From Reyranella sp. (GTDB lineage Bacteria > Pseudomonadota > Alphaproteobacteria > Reyranellales > Reyranellaceae): 64,000 nucleotides of DNA. This document shows positions 1 through 9,416 of the stretch, in pieces (the first letter of the stretch is position 1; the number at the start of each line of letters is the position of its first letter). The position numbers and the translations under genes are program-made. Where the stretch lies: contig NZ_SCUT01000045.1 of the NCBI RefSeq assembly GCF_004297265.1, forward strand, positions 1 through 64,000, in the 5' to 3' direction. The notes below the pieces were generated by a model, which worked only from the letters and a program-made list of their open reading frames with translations, did not search any database and had not been told where the DNA came from.

Positions 1-4
1 CGCC

Positions 5-33
5 TTGCCACTGGGGGGGCGATTTGGTATCCC
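5..33 (+). promoter_or_regulatory. Putative sigma-70 promoter of tRNA-Leu
   Basis: A TTGCCA hexamer at 5-10 is followed after 17 bases by TATCCC at 28-33. This places a start site near position 40, about 12 bases before the mature tRNA 5' end. The -10 match is only partial, so this is inference from spacing and position. Confidence 0.4.
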
Positions 34-51
34 CCGCGCCATCGAACCGGC

Positions 52-136
52 GCGGCCATGGCGGAATTGGTAGACGCGCTAGCTTGAGGTGCTAGTGCCG
101 CGAGGCGTGGAAGTTCGAGTCTTCTTGGCCGCACCA
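52..136 (+). tRNA. tRNA-Leu (anticodon GAG)
   Basis: The cloverleaf can be drawn by eye. The acceptor arm GCGGCCA (52-58) pairs with TGGCCGC (126-132), followed by discriminator A133 and an encoded CCA at 134-136. The anticodon stem CTAGC/GCTAG encloses the loop TTGAGGT, giving anticodon GAG for CUC/CUU leucine codons. The long variable arm is typical of class II tRNA-Leu, and the TTCGA T-loop core is present. The gene stands alone, with a promoter-like sequence before it and a hairpin terminator after it. Confidence 0.97.
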
Positions 137-170
137 TCGCCGGTTCGAATGAAAAGGTAGACGAGAGGTC

Positions 171-212
171 GCCGCCTGTTGGTAAATCCCAACCGGCGGC
201 CCTTTTGTTTTT
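171..212 (+). terminator. Rho-independent terminator after tRNA-Leu
   Basis: GCCGCC and a GTTGG segment on the left arm (171-182) pair with CAAC and GGCGGC on the right arm (190-200). A T-rich tail (CCTTTTGTTTTT) follows at 201-212. It separates the tRNA transcript from maeB, whose start lies about 20 bases downstream. Confidence 0.8.
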
Positions 213-230
213 CAGGCGAGGAGACGAGCT

Positions 231-2513
231 TTGGCGGACGAACTCAGCGAAAGCGCCCTCCGATACCATCGCCTGCCCAGGCCCGGGAAGATCGAGGTCG
301 TTCCGACCAAGCCGCTGGCGACCCAGCGCGACCTGTCGCTCGCCTATTCGCCCGGCGTGGCCGCGGCCTGCAACGAGATCGTGCGCGATCCCGGCACCGC
401 CGCTGAACTCACCTCGCGGGCGAACCTGGTCGCCGTCGTGACCAACGGCACAGCCGTGCTGGGCCTTGGCGCGATCGGTCCGCTGGCGGCCAAGCCGGTG
501 ATGGAGGGCAAGGGCGTCCTCTTCAAGAAGTTCGCCGGTATCGACGTCTTCGACCTCGAGCTGGCCGAGCTCGACCAGGAGAAGCTGGTCGACATCGTGG
601 CCTCGCTGGAGCCGACCTTCGGCGGCATCAACCTCGAGGACATCAAGGCGCCGGAATGCTTCTACGTCGAGCAGAAGCTGCGCGAGCGCATGAAGATCCC
701 GGTGTTCCACGACGACCAGCATGGCACCGCCATCATTGTCGGCGCGGCGCTGCTCAATGCGCTGTCGCTGGTCGGCAAGGACATCGCCAAGGTGAAGCTC
801 GTCGTGTCCGGTGCAGGGGCGGCGGCGCTATCGTGCCTCGGCGTGCTGGAGAAGCTTGGCCTGCCGCGCGAGAACATGTGGGTGACCGACATCGCCGGCG
901 TGGTCTGGAAGGGCCGCAACGAGCTGATGGACCCGTGGAAGGAGCGCTATGCCCGCGACACGCAGGCCCGCACTTTGGGCGAGGTGATCGGCGGCGCCGA
1001 CGTGTTCCTCGGCCTCTCGGCCGCCGGCGTCCTGAAGCCCGAGATGGTGTCCCGGATGGCCGCCCGGCCGCTGATCTTCGCACTGGCCAATCCCAATCCC
1101 GAGATCGCGCCGGAAGACGTCGCGGGCGTCCGCGACGACGCCATCATGGCGACCGGCCGCAGCGATTATCCCAACCAGGTCAACAACGTCCTCTGCTTCC
1201 CCTACATCTTCCGGGGCGCGCTCGACGTCGGCGCCACGACCGTCAACGACGAGATGAAGATCGCCTGCGTGCGCGCGCTGGCGGCGCTGGCGCGCAAGGA
1301 GCCCTCCGAGGTCGTGGCGCGCGCCTTCGGCGAGCAGGCCGGCGGCTTCGGCCCCAGCCAGATCATCCCCAAGCCGTTCGATCCGCGCCTGATCGTCGAA
1401 CTGGCGCCGGCCGTCGCGAAGGCCGCCATGGACAGCGGCGTCGCGACGCGGCCGATCACGGATTTCGACGCCTATCGCCAGCAGCTCAGCCAGTTCGTCT
1501 TCAAGTCCGGTCTCATCATGCGGCCGGTGTTCGCCCAGGCGCGGTCCGATCCGAAGCGCGTGATCTTCAGCGCCGGCGAGGACGATCGCGTGCTGCGCGC
1601 CGCGCAGATCATTCTCGACGAGGGCATCGCCAGGCCGATCCTGATCGGCCGGCCCGGGATCATAAAGCGCCGCGCCGAGCGCCTCGGCCTGCGGTTCCAG
1701 CCGGGCGTCGACATCGAGCTGGTCGATCCGTCCAGCGACCCGCGCTACGACAAGTACTGGGGCGCCTATCACGAGCTGATGGAGCGGCGAGGCGTCACCG
1801 AACCGACGGCGCGCAACCTCGTGCGCTCCAGCCCGACCCTGATCGCCGCGCTGGCGGTGAAGCTCGGCGACGCCGACGCGATGATCGCCGGCGCCTATGG
1901 CCGCTTCCGCACCCACCTGGCCCATGTGCGCGACGTCATCGGCCTGCGCGAGGGCGCGAAGAACATGGCGGCGCTCAGCCTGCTGGTGATGCCGACCCGC
2001 TCGCTGTTCATCGCCGATACCTACGTGAACGACGATCCGGATCCCGAGACACTGGCCGAGATCACCCTGCTGGCCGCGGACGAGGTCCTGCGCTTCGGCA
2101 TCCAGCCCAAGGTCGCGCTGATCTCGCATTCCAGCTTCGGCAGCTCCGATCATGCGTCGGCCCGGAAGATGGCGGCGGCGGTGAAGATCCTGCACCGGCG
2201 GGCACCGACCCTCGAGGTCGACGGCGAGATGCACGGCGACGCCGCGCTCGACGTCGACATTCGCAACAGCGTCTTTCCGCGGTCCAGGCTGAATGAGGCC
2301 GCGAACCTGGTTGTCTGCCCGTCGCTGGATGCCGCCAACATCTCCTTCAATTTGCTGAAGGAGGCGGCTGACGGGCTGCATATCGGACCGATCCTGCTCG
2401 GCACCGATCTGCCGGCACATGTCCTCACGCCGTCGGTGACCGCCCGCGGAATCCTCAACATGACCGCCCTGGCCGTGGTCGAAGCGCAGCGCCTCGCCGA
2501 GGCGCGTGGATGA
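231..2513 (+). CDS. maeB: NADP-dependent malic enzyme with C-terminal phosphotransacetylase-like domain
   Basis: The enzyme oxidatively decarboxylates malate to pyruvate in the cytoplasm, supplying pyruvate and NADPH during growth on C4 acids. The product is 760 aa, the usual size of the proteobacterial fused MaeB. Residues about 1-420 are the malic enzyme part: YSPGVA near residue 39, [12 protein letters not shown] near 80-95, FHDDQHGTA near 155, and a Rossmann segment VSGAGAAA near 190. Residues about 430-760 resemble phosphate acetyltransferase; in MaeB this part is thought to be regulatory (acetyl-CoA sensing) rather than catalytic. The start is TTG at 231, chosen because GAGGAG lies just upstream and the N-terminus fits the family. 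It overlaps mgtE by ATGA. Confidence 0.95.
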   Translation: MADELSESALRYHRLPRPGKIEVVPTKPLATQRDLSLAYSPGVAAACNEIVRDPGTAAELTSRANLVAVVTNGTAVLGLGAIGPLAAKPVMEGKGVLFKKFAGIDVFDLELAELDQEKLVDIVASLEPTFGGINLEDIKAPECFYVEQKLRERMKIPVFHDDQHGTAIIVGAALLNALSLVGKDIAKVKLVVSGAGAAALSCLGVLEKLGLPRENMWVTDIAGVVWKGRNELMDPWKERYARDTQARTLGEVIGGADVFLGLSAAGVLKPEMVSRMAARPLIFALANPNPEIAPEDVAGVRDDAIMATGRSDYPNQVNNVLCFPYIFRGALDVGATTVNDEMKIACVRALAALARKEPSEVVARAFGEQAGGFGPSQIIPKPFDPRLIVELAPAVAKAAMDSGVATRPITDFDAYRQQLSQFVFKSGLIMRPVFAQARSDPKRVIFSAGEDDRVLRAAQIILDEGIARPILIGRPGIIKRRAERLGLRFQPGVDIELVDPSSDPRYDKYWGAYHELMERRGVTEPTARNLVRSSPTLIAALAVKLGDADAMIAGAYGRFRTHLAHVRDVIGLREGAKNMAALSLLVMPTRSLFIADTYVNDDPDPETLAEITLLAADEVLRFGIQPKVALISHSSFGSSDHASARKMAAAVKILHRRAPTLEVDGEMHGDAALDVDIRNSVFPRSRLNEAANLVVCPSLDAANISFNLLKEAADGLHIGPILLGTDLPAHVLTPSVTARGILNMTALAVVEAQRLAEARG

Positions 2514-3871
2514 GCGGCGAGATCGATCTCGTCGATGAAGTCACGCCGGACCTCGTCCGGCGAGTTGAGGCGGCCCTTGTCGAGAACAGGCCGGAAGAGG
2601 CGCGGGGCCTGCTGGCCAACCTCAGCGCTACCGGCCAGGCCTCCATCCTCGAACAGATTTCGGAGGAGGAGCGCGACACGCTGGTCGCGATCCTCAAGGA
2701 CGATCTCGATCCCGAGACCCTCACCGAACTCGACGAGGAAGTGCTCGAGGACGTTCTCGATCAGCTCGACAGCAAGGAGATCGCGGCCGCCGCCCGCGAA
2801 CTGGAGGCCGACGATGCGGCCACCATCCTCGAGGACCTGTCCGAGGACGAACGGCAGGAGGTCCTGGCCGAACTGCCGGCCGAGGAGCGTGCCGACATCG
2901 AGCGGGCGCTGGCCTATCCTGACGATACGGCCGGGCGCCTCATGCAGCGGTCGCTGGTCAAGGTCGCCGACACCTGGACCGTGGGCCAGGTCATCGACTA
3001 TTGCCGCGAGGCGACCGACCTGCCCGACGACGTGTACGACATCTTCGTCGTCGATGCGGCGGGCCGGCTGCGCGGTTCGGTGCCGCTCGGCCGCATGCTG
3101 CGCACCAAGCGGCCGGTCCCGATCCTCGACATCGTCGATCCCGACATCCCGTCGCTGCCGGCGATGGCCGACCAGGCGGAGGTGGCACACGTCTTCCGCG
3201 ACAAGAACCTGGTCTCGTGTCCGGTCGTCGACGGCGACGGGCGGCTGCAGGGCGTGATCATGGTCGACGACGTCGTCGACGTGATCGACGAAGAGGCCGA
3301 GGAGGACCTGCTCAAGATGGGCGGCGTCGGCTCCGACGACATGCATGCCGACACCGTGACGACCGCCCGGATGCGGGCGCCCTGGCTGCTGGTCAACGTC
3401 GCGACCGCCCTTGTCGCGTCCTTCGTCATCAGCCGGTTCGAGGACACGATCGAGAAGATCGTGATCCTGGCCGCTCTCATGCCGATCGTCGCGTCGATGG
3501 GCGGCAATGCCGGCATCCAGACCGTCACCGTCACGGTGCGCGCCCTGGCGATGGGCGAGCTTACTGCCGCCAACGGGATGCGCTTCATCGCCAAGGAAGC
3601 GGTCGTCGGCAGCCTGAACGGACTGTTGTTCGCATTTCTGCTGGCCTTGGGCGTGATCCTGATCTTCCACGACTGGCGGCTGGGCGCCGTGATCGCGGCC
3701 TCCATGGTCTGCAACCTGATGGCCGCGGCGCTGGCCGGCTCGCTGATCCCGCTCGGCCTGCAGAAATTCGGCGTCGACCCGGCCGTCTCCTCGACGGTGT
3801 TCCTGACCATGGTCACCGACGTGACCGGATTTCTCACCTTCCTCGGGTTGGCGACGATCTTCCTGCTTTGA
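2510..3871 (+). CDS. mgtE: MgtE-type magnesium transporter
   Basis: Gated Mg2+ channel/transporter of the inner membrane, 453 aa. Residues about 20-125 form the acidic, leucine-rich MgtE N domain, ending in PDDTAGRLMQ. Residues about 130-260 hold two CBS domains that sense cytosolic Mg2+. Residues about 285-453 carry five hydrophobic segments with the signature GGNAGIQTVTV near 335. The start overlaps the maeB stop (ATGA), so the two are probably cotranscribed and translationally coupled. Malic enzyme needs a divalent metal, but a functional link is only a guess. Confidence 0.95.
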   Translation: MSGEIDLVDEVTPDLVRRVEAALVENRPEEARGLLANLSATGQASILEQISEEERDTLVAILKDDLDPETLTELDEEVLEDVLDQLDSKEIAAAARELEADDAATILEDLSEDERQEVLAELPAEERADIERALAYPDDTAGRLMQRSLVKVADTWTVGQVIDYCREATDLPDDVYDIFVVDAAGRLRGSVPLGRMLRTKRPVPILDIVDPDIPSLPAMADQAEVAHVFRDKNLVSCPVVDGDGRLQGVIMVDDVVDVIDEEAEEDLLKMGGVGSDDMHADTVTTARMRAPWLLVNVATALVASFVISRFEDTIEKIVILAALMPIVASMGGNAGIQTVTVTVRALAMGELTAANGMRFIAKEAVVGSLNGLLFAFLLALGVILIFHDWRLGAVIAASMVCNLMAAALAGSLIPLGLQKFGVDPAVSSTVFLTMVTDVTGFLTFLGLATIFLL

Positions 3872-3897
3872 GCTATCGTTGGCGGTGGAGGTCGTTC

Positions 3898-4341
3898 ATG
3901 TCGGCAATCGTCCGTCTGGTGGCTGCATTCGCCCTGATGCTGGGTGCTTCCGTGGTGCAGGCGCAGAACAAGGTGCCGTCCGACCGCGTGCTGGAAGCGC
4001 TGGTCAAGAGTTCGCTGCTCAGCCTCAACGACGCCAATGTGACCGGCAACTACGCGGTGCTGCACGCGAAACTGTCCAAGCCGTTCCGCGAGCAGTTCCC
4101 GCCCGAGAAACTCAAGGCCACGTTCAGGGAATTCCAGAAGAAGAACGCCGACTTCGACATCATCGCGGCCATGCCGCCGAGCTACGATCCCCGGCCCGTC
4201 GTCGACGAGGACGGGAAACTGGTGGTGAAGGGCAGTTTCCCCACGGAGCCGTCGCGCCTGCGATTCGAGCTGGAATTCATTCCGTCGGACGGCGAGTGGA
4301 AGCTGATCCGAATCTACGTCAAGGTCGACCCGAAATCCTGA
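3898..4341 (+). CDS. Small secreted protein of unknown function
   Basis: 147 aa, not recognised. Residues 1-22 form a Sec signal peptide: a short basic start, a hydrophobic core LVAAFALMLGASVV, and a probable cut after VQA. The mature part is charged and repeats the theme of a small alpha+beta protein, with a C-terminus (GEWKLIRIYVKV) reminiscent of SnoaL/DUF4019-like periplasmic proteins; that likeness is an impression only. GGTGGAGG lies about 8 bases before the ATG. It sits 26 bases after mgtE on the same strand. Confidence 0.75.
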   Translation: MSAIVRLVAAFALMLGASVVQAQNKVPSDRVLEALVKSSLLSLNDANVTGNYAVLHAKLSKPFREQFPPEKLKATFREFQKKNADFDIIAAMPPSYDPRPVVDEDGKLVVKGSFPTEPSRLRFELEFIPSDGEWKLIRIYVKVDPKS

Positions 4342-4366
4342 TGTCCCTCGATAGGTAAGACAGATC

Positions 4367-5539
4367 ATGATCCCGAATGCGATGCCGCCGTTCGATTTCG
4401 GCCTGGGAGAAACCGCCGACGCGCTGCGCGACCAGGTCCAGCGCTTTGCCTCGACCGAGGTCGCGCCGATCGCCGCCGAGATCGACAGGACCGACCGGTT
4501 CCCGCGCGAACTCTGGCCCAAGATGGGCGAGCTCGGCCTTCACGGCATCACCGTCGAGGAGGAATTCGGCGGCTCGGGCCTCGGCTATCTTGAGCATGTC
4601 ATCGCCGTCGAGGAGATCAGCCGCGCCTCGGCCGCGGTCGGGCTGAGCTATGGCGCCCACTCCAACCTCTGCATCAACCAGATCCGCCGCACCGGCACCG
4701 ACGAGCAGAAGAAGCGCTTCCTGCCCGGGCTGATCTCCGGCGAGCATGTCGGCAGCCTCGCCATGAGCGAGTCGGGCGCCGGCTCCGACGTCGTGTCGAT
4801 GAAGCTCAGGGCCGAGAAGAAGGGCGACCGCTATGTCCTGAACGGCACCAAGATGTGGATCACCAACAGCCCCGACGCGCAGCTGATCGTGGTCTATGCC
4901 AAGACCGATCCGGCGGCCGGGCCGCGCGGCATCACCACCTTCATCGTCGAGACCGACCGCAAGGGCTTCAAGGTCGCCCAGAAGCTCGACAAGATGGGCA
5001 TGCGCGGCTCCTCCACCGGCGAGCTGGTGTTCGAGGATTGCGAGATCCCCGAGGAGAACGTGTTGGGCGCGGTGGGCAAGGGCGTCAACGTGCTGATGAG
5101 CGGGCTCGACTACGAGCGCGCCGTGCTGGCGGCGGGACCCATCGGCATCATGCAGGCGGCGATGGACATCGTCGTGCCCTATGTCCACGAGCGCAAGCAG
5201 TTCGGCCAGGCGATCGGCGAGTTCCAGCTGGTGCAGGGCAAGCTCGCCGACATGTACACGACGATGAACGCCTGCAAGGCGTATGTGTATGCCGTCGCCA
5301 GGGCCTGCGACCGCGGCCAGACCACGCGCAAGGATTCGGCCGGCGCCATCCTCTACGCCGCCGAGAAAGCGACGCTGATCGCCCTCGACGCCATCCAGCT
5401 GCTGGGCGGCAACGGCTACATCAACGACTATCCGACCGGCCGCCTGCTGCGCGACGCAAAGCTCTATGAGATCGGCGCCGGCACCAGCGAAATCCGCCGC
5501 ATGCTGATCGGTCGCGAACTGTTCGCCGAAACGGCCTGA
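4367..5539 (+). CDS. ivd: Isovaleryl-CoA dehydrogenase (acyl-CoA dehydrogenase family)
   Basis: FAD enzyme oxidising isovaleryl-CoA to 3-methylcrotonyl-CoA in leucine breakdown, passing electrons to ETF. The product is 390 aa, standard for the family. The N-terminal helical domain is followed by the signature [12 protein letters not shown] (about 131-142) and WITN. Glu250 in [13 protein letters not shown] lies where isovaleryl-CoA dehydrogenases carry their catalytic Glu; most other acyl-CoA dehydrogenases carry it nearer the C-terminus. QLLGGNGY and an ARG-like loop ([14 protein letters not shown]) close the protein. The carboxylase genes usual in a leucine (liu) operon are absent here, so the substrate call rests on the Glu position. 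Confidence 0.88.
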   Translation: MIPNAMPPFDFGLGETADALRDQVQRFASTEVAPIAAEIDRTDRFPRELWPKMGELGLHGITVEEEFGGSGLGYLEHVIAVEEISRASAAVGLSYGAHSNLCINQIRRTGTDEQKKRFLPGLISGEHVGSLAMSESGAGSDVVSMKLRAEKKGDRYVLNGTKMWITNSPDAQLIVVYAKTDPAAGPRGITTFIVETDRKGFKVAQKLDKMGMRGSSTGELVFEDCEIPEENVLGAVGKGVNVLMSGLDYERAVLAAGPIGIMQAAMDIVVPYVHERKQFGQAIGEFQLVQGKLADMYTTMNACKAYVYAVARACDRGQTTRKDSAGAILYAAEKATLIALDAIQLLGGNGYINDYPTGRLLRDAKLYEIGAGTSEIRRMLIGRELFAETA

Positions 5540-5603
5540 GCGCGGTCACAGCCATGACGCAGGCTCCCGGCGCGGCCGTTCGGCTTGCGTGGGCGAGGTG
5601 CGC

Positions 5604-6509
5604 TCAGGGCCAGACCCCACATTCGACGAGCGCCGCGCCCTCGCTCCGGATCGCCTCGACCGTCAGCTCATGCTGGAAGGACAGAAGCGCCGGCGGATTG
5701 AGGATCATCCGGACGGTCGTCGTGACCGACCGGTTGTTCAGCTGGATCTCTATGGGCTGCAGGATGAGGTCCCTCGACCGATCGGTAGAGGTGGCGTGCA
5801 GGATCAGCACCGGCCCTGCCGGCCCGGTAACGGCGACATGGCCTGGCGAAATATCGATGTCGGCGGACGGCAGCTCGTTGGCCACGAGGTTCCAGCGGAA
5901 GCGGTCGAGGATGCGGACCTGCCGGCGTGAACCCAGGATCGTCAGGTTGAAGGCATTCTGCTCGAACAGCTTTTCGAGGTTCATGATCGCCGTCTGCGCC
6001 GCCCAGACATCAAGGAAGCCGCGTGAGCCGCACAGGAAGAAGCCGGAGTTGAGGTAGGGCGCAGATGGGTCGAAGCCGCTCACCAGAATCTCATAAGACG
6101 GTGCCGGCTCCATTGCCTGGTGCTCGCCGATGCTGACGCCGCTGTCGGCCACCGCGACGACATGCCCGTCGGCACGCATCGCGTCGAACAGCGCCTGCAG
6201 CGGGGCCTGAATATCGTTGAGCACGATCATGTCGGCGTCGATCCAGACAATGGCGTCGCTCGATACGGTGGCGACGTATCGGCCGAGATTGGCCTTGTAG
6301 TCCCATGGATGACGGGCCCGGATCTCCATCGGTTTGTCGAGCAGGACGTAGCGCCGGCGGACATAGGCCCGCTGCGCCTCGGTCAGGCCGAAGTCGCAGA
6401 CATGGAGGGCGAGGCCAGGGCTGTAGCGGCGCAGCGATCCGCCGAGCAGCAGGAGCTGGGAGAACATGCCGGCGTCGACGCCGGTGACGAGGCACAATCT
6501 GGAATGCAT
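5604..6509 (-). CDS. Putative glycosyltransferase with DxD motif
   Basis: 301 aa starting at ATG 6509 (MHSRLCLVTG). A DADMIVLND stretch near residue 95 is a DxD metal/nucleotide-sugar motif of GT-A fold enzymes. SGFFLCGSRGFLDVW near 160 and NAFNLTIL near 185 resemble the acceptor-side segments of GT8-like and related enzymes. No signal peptide or membrane segment is apparent, so it is probably cytoplasmic. It is divergent from the TetR gene and stands alone on its strand. Sugar and acceptor cannot be told. The open frame continues upstream of this ATG into TetR antisense sequence; that extension is taken as chance. Confidence 0.65.
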   Translation of the reverse strand: MHSRLCLVTGVDAGMFSQLLLLGGSLRRYSPGLALHVCDFGLTEAQRAYVRRRYVLLDKPMEIRARHPWDYKANLGRYVATVSSDAIVWIDADMIVLNDIQAPLQALFDAMRADGHVVAVADSGVSIGEHQAMEPAPSYEILVSGFDPSAPYLNSGFFLCGSRGFLDVWAAQTAIMNLEKLFEQNAFNLTILGSRRQVRILDRFRWNLVANELPSADIDISPGHVAVTGPAGPVLILHATSTDRSRDLILQPIEIQLNNRSVTTTVRMILNPPALLSFQHELTVEAIRSEGAALVECGVWP

Positions 6510-6555
6510 CCGGGAATCTGGGATCGGGGCAAAAGTTGACGGTGGCAGGGCAAGT

Positions 6556-6570
6556 ATACACACTGTGTAT
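6556..6570. promoter_or_regulatory. Palindromic operator candidate for the TetR regulator
   Basis: ATACACA-C-TGTGTAT is a perfect 7+7 inverted repeat around one base, lying 5 bases before the TetR start codon and 47 bases before the divergent glycosyltransferase start. TetR proteins commonly bind such palindromes in their own promoter. Autoregulation is inferred from position. Confidence 0.6.
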
Positions 6571-6575
6571 CTAAC

Positions 6576-7199
6576 ATGCCCCGCTATCTGACCGAACAGG
6601 ACATTGCCAACTTCCGCGCCGAGCTGTGCCGGGTCGCCACCGAGCGGTTCGCCCGCTTCGGCTATGAGGGCGTCACCATGCGCCAACTGGCCGAGGCGCT
6701 GGGCTGCAGCCCCAAGACGCCCTATCGCTACTTCAAGGACAAGGCCGACATCCTGGCGACGGTGAGGGCGCAGGCCTTCTCCCGGTTCGCCGACGTTCTC
6801 GAAGCCGCCGCGGCGAAGGGCGAGGGGGCGCTCGACAAGGCGCGCCTCGTGGGGGATGCCTATCTGCGCTTCGCCGACGAACATCCGCATGCCTACCGCA
6901 TCATGTTCGAGATCGACCAGCCGATCGGCGACGACCATCCCGACCTGCTGCGCGAATCGAAGCGGGCGCGCACCTTCGTGACCCGGCAGGCGGAAGAGAT
7001 GGTGAAGGCCGGCCTGATCGACGCCGATCCGCTGCTGTTCGGCTGGTCGATGTGGGCGGCCACCCATGGGCTGGTCATGCTGAAACAGGCGGGCATGCTC
7101 GATCACGGGCCGGATGTCCGGACGCTCGCCGGCTATCATGGCGCGCTGATGTTCAAGGGCGCCTTGGCGGCTCCAAAGAAGACGGGGAAGAAACAATGA
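6576..7199 (+). CDS. TetR/AcrR family transcriptional regulator
   Basis: 207 aa. Residues about 10-58 form the TetR helix-turn-helix (ARFGYEGVTMRQLAEALG, then SPKTPYRYFKDK). The C-terminal ligand domain (about 80-200) resembles the WHG subgroup, which often controls fatty acid or acyl-CoA genes. The stop overlaps the acyl-CoA synthetase start (ATGA), so it is probably the first gene of that operon. A perfect palindrome sits directly before its ATG and leaves no room for a clear ribosome binding site. Ligand unknown; an acyl-CoA is a reasonable inference from the neighbour. Confidence 0.88.
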   Translation: MPRYLTEQDIANFRAELCRVATERFARFGYEGVTMRQLAEALGCSPKTPYRYFKDKADILATVRAQAFSRFADVLEAAAAKGEGALDKARLVGDAYLRFADEHPHAYRIMFEIDQPIGDDHPDLLRESKRARTFVTRQAEEMVKAGLIDADPLLFGWSMWAATHGLVMLKQAGMLDHGPDVRTLAGYHGALMFKGALAAPKKTGKKQ

Positions 7200-8731
7200 C
7201 GGCAGGCGTCACGGCGGGCGAGCGGTTCCGCAGTTGGGCGGAGATCCGGGACAATGCGGCGCGGGCAGCCGGCGGTCTGGCGGCACTGGGCGTCGGCGAT
7301 GACAGCGCCGTGGCGCTGATGCTGCGCAACGATTTCGCGACCTTCGAGGTCAACATGGCGGCGAGCCAGCTCGGCGCCTACGCCGTGCCGATCAACTGGC
7401 ATTTCACGCCCGAGGAGGCGAACTACATCCTGCGCGACAGCGGCGCCTCGGTCCTGGTGGCCCATACCGACCTGCTGGCGCAGATCGCGGGTGGCGTTCC
7501 CGAGGGCGTGACGGTCTTCGCCGTCCCGACTCCCGATGAGATCGCCGCGGCTTATGGCGTCGCGGCCGAGAAGCGGCAGGTGCCGCCAGGTGCCGAGCCG
7601 TGGGATGCGTTCGTCGCGGGTTCGGCGCCGCGCACCGAACCGCCACGGGCGGCGCGTGGCAGCATGATCTACACGTCCGGCACCACGGGGCGGCCCAAGG
7701 GCGTGCGCCGCCAGCCCAGCACGCCCGAGCAGCAGGCCGCGGCGGCGCAGGAAGCGGCCCTGTTCTGGGGCCTGAAGCCCGATCCCGGGATCGTCGTGCT
7801 GATGAACGGGCCGATGTACCATTCCGCGCCGTCGGCCTACGGCAATGCCAGCTCGCGACTGGGCCTGCATATGGTGCTTCAACCGCGCTTCGAGGCCGAG
7901 GACATGCTGCGGCTGATCGCGCGGCACGGCATCACCCACATGCACATCGTGCCGACCATGTTCGTCCGCCTGCTGCGGCTGCCGGCCGAAGTGCGGGCGC
8001 GCTACGACGTCTCGTCGCTGCGCTTCGTGAGCCACGGCGCGGCACCCTGTGCGCCGGCGGTGAAGCGCCAGATGATCGAATGGTGGGGACCCGTCATCAA
8101 CGAGTATTACGGCGCCACCGAGACCGGCGTCGTGGTCTGGCACGGCTCCGAGGACGCGCTGCGCAAGCCCGGCACGGTGGGCCGTGCGGTGCCCGGCGCG
8201 ACCGTACGGGTCGTCGATGAAGAGGGGCACGACGTGGCGACGGGCGAGATCGGTGAGATCTATGTCCGTGGCCCGCACCTCGCGGATTTCACCTACAACA
8301 ACGACGACGCCAAGCGCCGCGAGGTGGCGCTGGGCCAGCTCGTCACCGTGGGCGACGTGGGCTATGTCGATGCCGACGGCTTCCTGTTCCTGTGCGATCG
8401 CAAGCGCGACATGATCATCTCGGGCGGTGTGAACATCTACCCGGCGGAGATCGAGGGGGCGCTGATCCAGATGCCGGGCGTGCGCGACTGCGCCGTGTTC
8501 GGCATTCCGGACGAGGAGTTCGGCGAGCAGATTTGCGCCCATGTCGAGCCGGCCGCCGGCGCGACCCTCGATGCCGCCTCCGTGCGGGCCTATCTCGGGG
8601 AGCACCTGGCCCGCTACAAGGTGCCGAAGGTCGTCGAATTGAGCGCTGCCCTTCCCCGAGAGGATTCGGGCAAGATCTTCAAACGCAAGCTGCGCGCGCC
8701 ATATTGGGAGAAGGCGGGCCGCCGCATCTGA
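7196..8731 (+). CDS. Acyl-CoA synthetase (AMP-forming, FadD-like)
   Basis: Adenylate-forming ligase that activates a carboxylic acid with ATP and CoA. 511 aa from ATG 7196, which overlaps the tetR stop. The P-loop MIYTSGTTGRPKG lies near residue 157-169, YYGATE near 303, the motif VGDVGYVDADGFLFLCDRKRD near 385-405, and the C-terminal catalytic lysine motif (SGKIFKRKLR) near 490-500. The N-terminus begins directly at the RSWAEIRDNA segment, so it lacks about 20 residues often seen in FadD. Chain length and substrate cannot be told. The next two genes follow within 10 bases. Confidence 0.9.
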   Translation: MTAGVTAGERFRSWAEIRDNAARAAGGLAALGVGDDSAVALMLRNDFATFEVNMAASQLGAYAVPINWHFTPEEANYILRDSGASVLVAHTDLLAQIAGGVPEGVTVFAVPTPDEIAAAYGVAAEKRQVPPGAEPWDAFVAGSAPRTEPPRAARGSMIYTSGTTGRPKGVRRQPSTPEQQAAAAQEAALFWGLKPDPGIVVLMNGPMYHSAPSAYGNASSRLGLHMVLQPRFEAEDMLRLIARHGITHMHIVPTMFVRLLRLPAEVRARYDVSSLRFVSHGAAPCAPAVKRQMIEWWGPVINEYYGATETGVVVWHGSEDALRKPGTVGRAVPGATVRVVDEEGHDVATGEIGEIYVRGPHLADFTYNNDDAKRREVALGQLVTVGDVGYVDADGFLFLCDRKRDMIISGGVNIYPAEIEGALIQMPGVRDCAVFGIPDEEFGEQICAHVEPAAGATLDAASVRAYLGEHLARYKVPKVVELSAALPREDSGKIFKRKLRAPYWEKAGRRI

Positions 8732-8739
8732 GGAGTTCC

Positions 8740-9414
8740 ATGGCCGACGACGACGTCACTCTGTCCGGCGAATTCAAGGGCAAGCTGGTCGACAGCAAGC
8801 AGAAGTGGGCCGAGGAAGGCCGCCTGCTCACCGGCAAGACGGCGGCCCCGACGGAACGTTTGCCGCCCGGCCAGCGCCTGGTCGAGACCTGGCCGGTCCT
8901 CGATCTCGGCATCAAGCCCGAGATTCCCACCCATGCGTGGCGCCTGTTCGTCGATGGTGAAGTCGAAGCTCCCGTCACTCTGAAGTGGGATGAGTTCAAG
9001 GCCCTGCCCCCGACGCAACTCACGAACGACATCCATTGCGTCACCGCCTGGTCGCGCTACGACAACAGGTGGGAAGGCGTCAGCGCCCGCGACCTGATCG
9101 CCCTGGTGAAACCGAAGGCCTCGGCGCAGCACGTGATCTTCCATTCCTACGACACCTACAAGACCAACGTGCCGCTGGCGGACTTCGCTGCGGAGGACGT
9201 CATGCTGGCCTGGAGCTGGAACGGCGAGCCGATCAGCCGCGAGCATGGCGGGCCGCTGCGCGTCGTGATTCCGAAGCTCTATTTCTGGAAGAGCGCCAAG
9301 TGGATCAAGCGCGTCGAATTCTCGGAGTTCGACAAGCCGGGCTTCTGGGAAGTGCGCGGCTATCACAATTACGGCGATCCGTGGCTGGAACAACGCTATG
9401 ACGAGGAGCCTTGA
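8740..9414 (+). CDS. Molybdopterin-dependent oxidoreductase, sulfite oxidase-like
   Basis: 224 aa. The sulfite-oxidase/MsrP-type Mo-binding fold is indicated by NDIHCVTAWSR, with Cys100 as the probable molybdenum ligand, and by WNGEPISREHGGPLR and a final GYHNYGDPWLEQRY. It is shorter than sulfite oxidase (no dimerisation domain), and no Tat or Sec signal is visible, so it may act in the cytoplasm. This soluble stand-alone type is common in alphaproteobacteria, and its substrate is unknown. An AGGAG sequence (8731-8735) lies 4 bases before the ATG. It sits between the acyl-CoA synthetase and glutathione peroxidase genes. Confidence 0.85.
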   Translation: MADDDVTLSGEFKGKLVDSKQKWAEEGRLLTGKTAAPTERLPPGQRLVETWPVLDLGIKPEIPTHAWRLFVDGEVEAPVTLKWDEFKALPPTQLTNDIHCVTAWSRYDNRWEGVSARDLIALVKPKASAQHVIFHSYDTYKTNVPLADFAAEDVMLAWSWNGEPISREHGGPLRVVIPKLYFWKSAKWIKRVEFSEFDKPGFWEVRGYHNYGDPWLEQRYDEEP

Positions 9415-9416
9415 AC

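Noticed and set aside
52..136. tRNA-Leu as an integration site
   Set aside because: No integrase, no repeat of the tRNA 3' end later in the window, and housekeeping genes follow.
828..2420. 530-codon open frame antisense to maeB
   Set aside because: High GC and codon bias of maeB remove stops on the opposite strand; the translation is Arg/Gly/His-rich with no domain, and maeB is clearly real.
3001..3897. Upstream extension of the small secreted protein into mgtE
   Set aside because: It lies out of frame within mgtE, is Arg/Pro-rich, and the signal peptide begins at ATG 3898.
6510..7196. N-terminal extension of the glycosyltransferase opposite tetR
   Set aside because: No conserved sequence; the family start and DxD domain fit ATG 6509.
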